Source: an uncultured euryarchaeote (GTDB lineage: Archaea; Thermoplasmatota; Poseidoniia; Poseidoniales; Poseidoniaceae). From it: a stretch of DNA of 7,948 bases. Below are positions 6,129 to 7,948 of this stretch, piece after piece (within the stretch, counting starts at the first letter, position 1; each line of letters starts with the position of its first letter). The notes under the pieces were generated by a model. It had not been told where the DNA came from. It saw nothing but the letters and a program-made list of their open reading frames with translations, and did no database searches. The DNA is taken from assembly GCA_937897005.1 (NCBI GenBank), contig CALCOQ010000034.1, positions 1 to 7,948 of the forward strand, given 5' to 3'. A program made the translations under genes and the position numbers.

Positions 6129-7778
6129 TCAGTGTCTGAACAATCTCTGGCCAGTGAATAACATGGTCATACCTCTGGCATCGGCTTCATCGATGACTTC
6201 CCCATCGCGTATGCTTCCACCGGGTTGTACTATTGCCGATACTCCAGCTTCTGCAGCTTGTTCTATCCCATCCTTGAAAGGGAAGAAGGCATCACTCGCC
6301 AATACTGCACCGATTGCTCTTTCACCAGCCCTTCTGGAAGCGATTCTGACTGCCTCCACCCTGCTGGTCTGACCGGGGCCAATGCCGATGGTAGCGGTTC
6401 CATCAACGATGACGATGGCATTGGATTTGACCTGCTCACAAACTCTGACTGCAAATCGCATAGCATTCAATTGCTCTTCTGTAGGCTGAATCTTGGTTGC
6501 AACTTCCGCCTTGTTCCAATCAATGATCGGTGGTTCTTCTGTCTGCACCAACCATCCCCCTTCAATCGGTTTTCTGACCAATCTACGATCCAAGGCTGCT
6601 AATCTAGCATCAACAGAATTGATGGTCAACAACCTTCGATTCTTTTTCTCCATCACGATGGTCTTGGCTTCTGTGTCGTAAGCGGGAGCCATCAGAACTT
6701 CGATGAATAGGGACCGCATGGCTTCAGCGGTTTCCTTCTGAAGAGTTTCGTTGAAGCAGATGATGGAACCAAATGCAGACTCTGGGTCGCTGGCCAAGGC
6801 CGCATTGAATGCTTCCAATTGTGTTGCACCAAGTGCAGCACCACAAGGATTGTTATGCTTCACGATCACACATGCATGGGGAGTTTCTGGCCACTCATCA
6901 GTGGAGAGAGAGCGACATAATCGAAGACTGGTGTCTGCATCTGAATAGTTGTTGTAAGACATTTCCTTACCCCCCTCGACCATAGCACCAACAAGAGTTC
7001 CTGAAATATCGCCAGTATTCGAATACAGAGCGCCCGCTTGATGGCTGTTCTCACCATATCGAAGCGTCATGTCCAGATTTGCACTGATGCTCATTGTTTT
7101 CGTCATACGTCTTGCTTGTTCATCTACTTCTGCACTGTTCTCTGGAGCGCCTGTCCAACGGGTGTGGAGTTCCTCTGATATTGCAGAATCATATTCTGCT
7201 GTGTGTTGAAATGCAGCCAAAGCAAATTCCCTCCGTACATTGATATCAATCTGAGATACATCTCCTTCAAATCGTTGTAACATTGAGATGAATGTTGAAT
7301 ATTGAGAGGGTGAAGTCAGAATCACCACATTTCGATGGTTCTTGGAGCTGGCCCTGACCAACGTCGGACCACCGATATCAATCATCTCCAACAGTTCAGG
7401 GTCTTCTAAAGAAGGAGCCTGTGCAGCAGCCTCTGAGAATGGATAGAGATTCACTACCACTATTTGGATTGCAGAATATCCTAATTCTGCAAGACCTTCG
7501 ACATCCTCTTCTTTCTCAAGGCGTGCAAGTAGCGGTCCATGGATTGCTGGATGTAAAGATTTCACTCTACCATCGAATATCTCAGGATGGCCGGTGATCT
7601 CAGATACGTCCAGAACTTCAAGTCCCGCCTGCCGAAGTACCCGGGCTGTGCCTCCGGTAGAGAGTAATTCAAAGCCAAATCCTGCCAATACAGTACCTAA
7701 CTGCACTACGCCGGACTTATCATACACCGAGAGTAATGCTCTCGGACGCCGGATTAATGAATCTGGACCTGCCGTCAT
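6129..7778 (-). CDS. purH: Bifunctional AICAR transformylase / IMP cyclohydrolase
   Basis: PurH carries out the last two steps of IMP synthesis: formylation of AICAR by 10-formyltetrahydrofolate, then ring closure to IMP. At 549 residues it is a full-length two-domain enzyme. The N-terminal MGS-like cyclohydrolase domain (about 12-150) has LLSVYDKSG, STGGTA, and the RVKSLHP and NLYPF motifs. The C-terminal transformylase domain has RYGENSHQ (240-247), the catalytic VKHNNPCGAA (306-315; Lys307-His308), QVKSNAIVI (449-457), GIGPGQTSRVEA (465-476), LASDAFFPF (493-501) and the family's end TGQRLFRH. The usual 'SAFGGI' reads SAFGSI here. ATG 7778 has only a weak GGGA upstream, but the motif distance to the first conserved residues is normal. 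Many archaea replace PurH activities with PurP and PurO; this genome carries the fused form. With PurN nearby it implies folate-dependent purine synthesis. Confidence 0.96.
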   Translation of the reverse strand: MTAGPDSLIRRPRALLSVYDKSGVVQLGTVLAGFGFELLSTGGTARVLRQAGLEVLDVSEITGHPEIFDGRVKSLHPAIHGPLLARLEKEEDVEGLAELGYSAIQIVVVNLYPFSEAAAQAPSLEDPELLEMIDIGGPTLVRASSKNHRNVVILTSPSQYSTFISMLQRFEGDVSQIDINVRREFALAAFQHTAEYDSAISEELHTRWTGAPENSAEVDEQARRMTKTMSISANLDMTLRYGENSHQAGALYSNTGDISGTLVGAMVEGGKEMSYNNYSDADTSLRLCRSLSTDEWPETPHACVIVKHNNPCGAALGATQLEAFNAALASDPESAFGSIICFNETLQKETAEAMRSLFIEVLMAPAYDTEAKTIVMEKKNRRLLTINSVDARLAALDRRLVRKPIEGGWLVQTEEPPIIDWNKAEVATKIQPTEEQLNAMRFAVRVCEQVKSNAIVIVDGTATIGIGPGQTSRVEAVRIASRRAGERAIGAVLASDAFFPFKDGIEQAAEAGVSAIVQPGGSIRDGEVIDEADARGMTMLFTGQRLFRH

Positions 7779-7850
7779 GGCATTTCCCGTTGTAGTATGT
7801 CGCCCCGAATCAATGTCATGAAGTCTTTGGCTGGAAGGGCTGGAATGAAA

Positions 7851-7948
7851 TCAGTCGCCTCGGACAGAAATCACCTGATCGACCCTCAGTAAACTGGATG
7901 CGGTTTCAAAGGCTCCAGTTATCGCTGATATCAGTGATTCAGCTGGAA
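7851..7948 (-). CDS. Thermosome (group II chaperonin) subunit, C-terminal end, partial
   Basis: Only one minus-strand frame is open to the right edge; it gives the final 31 residues before a TGA at 7853-7851. The segment ESLISAITGAFETASSLLRVDQVI lines up with the conserved end of archaeal thermosome subunits, where an 'Ai.sAteaa..iLRIDdvI' helix is part of the equatorial ATPase domain. The rest of the gene is outside the window. After that helix the protein ends within a few residues (SVRGD), with no glycine-methionine-rich tail such as several thermosomes carry. The stop lies 72 bp before the purH start on the same strand. The assignment rests on a short stretch, so it is probable rather than certain. 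Confidence 0.6.
   Translation of the reverse strand, partial: PAESLISAITGAFETASSLLRVDQVISVRGD

Noticed and set aside
6225..6602. Plus-strand 125-codon open frame under purH
   Set aside because: Antisense shadow of the PurH transformylase domain, whose motifs are unambiguous on the minus strand.
1..7948. CRISPR array, insertion sequence, toxin-antitoxin or defence island
   Set aside because: No spaced direct repeats, terminal inverted repeats, transposase, nuclease or paired small toxin-like genes were seen; TerB-like genes occur in stress and defence settings but no partner from those systems is present.

Overview
The window looks like chromosomal DNA from a euryarchaeon, most likely a marine planktonic lineage such as Marine Group II (Poseidoniales) or a relative. 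The domain-level evidence is direct: an archaeal-type DnaG (TOPRIM primase-like protein of the exosome-associated family) on the minus strand, and at the right edge the last 31 residues of what reads as a group II chaperonin (thermosome) subunit. The lineage below Archaea is inference from gene content (full-length PurH and PurN, a TerB-like protein, DUF454 and DUF4149-type membrane proteins), moderate GC and tight packing; nothing here proves it.

Left part (1-2764, minus strand, read right to left): dnaG, then a four-helix DUF4149/TMEM205-like membrane protein 15 bp downstream with a clear GGAGG ribosome site, then 31 bp further a GTG-started protein that runs off the left edge. That last gene has a cytosolic N-terminus, a hydrophobic hairpin, a second soluble part and a long Pro/Glu/Ala-rich tail whose end is a 54-bp (18-residue) tandem repeat. 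The three look like one transcription unit. The 238-bp gap 2765-3002 is the divergent regulatory region and holds three consecutive small inverted repeats.

Middle (3003-4980, plus strand): four tightly spaced genes: a TerB-like all-helical protein, a 216-residue helical protein of unknown function, a 71-77 residue coiled-coil-like small protein of unknown function, and a MobA-type molybdenum cofactor guanylyltransferase. The spacing suggests one operon; the two orphan genes are the least explained part of the window.

Right part (4937-7948): purN (GAR transformylase, minus) overlaps the end of mobA tail to tail by 44 bp; a DUF454 (YbaN-like) membrane protein lies on the plus strand, divergent from purN; purH (AICAR transformylase/IMP cyclohydrolase, minus) meets its end with one base between the stop codons. 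PurN does the third step and PurH the ninth and tenth steps of de novo IMP synthesis, so the two purine genes sit close but in separate minus-strand units split by the DUF454 gene. Upstream of purH is the thermosome 3' end.

There is no mobile element, CRISPR array, rRNA or tRNA that I can support, and no gene-free stretch above 300 bp. Overall this is a compact, mostly housekeeping region; I do not see a convincing new multi-gene system, and the more unusual points are listed as findings with modest scores.
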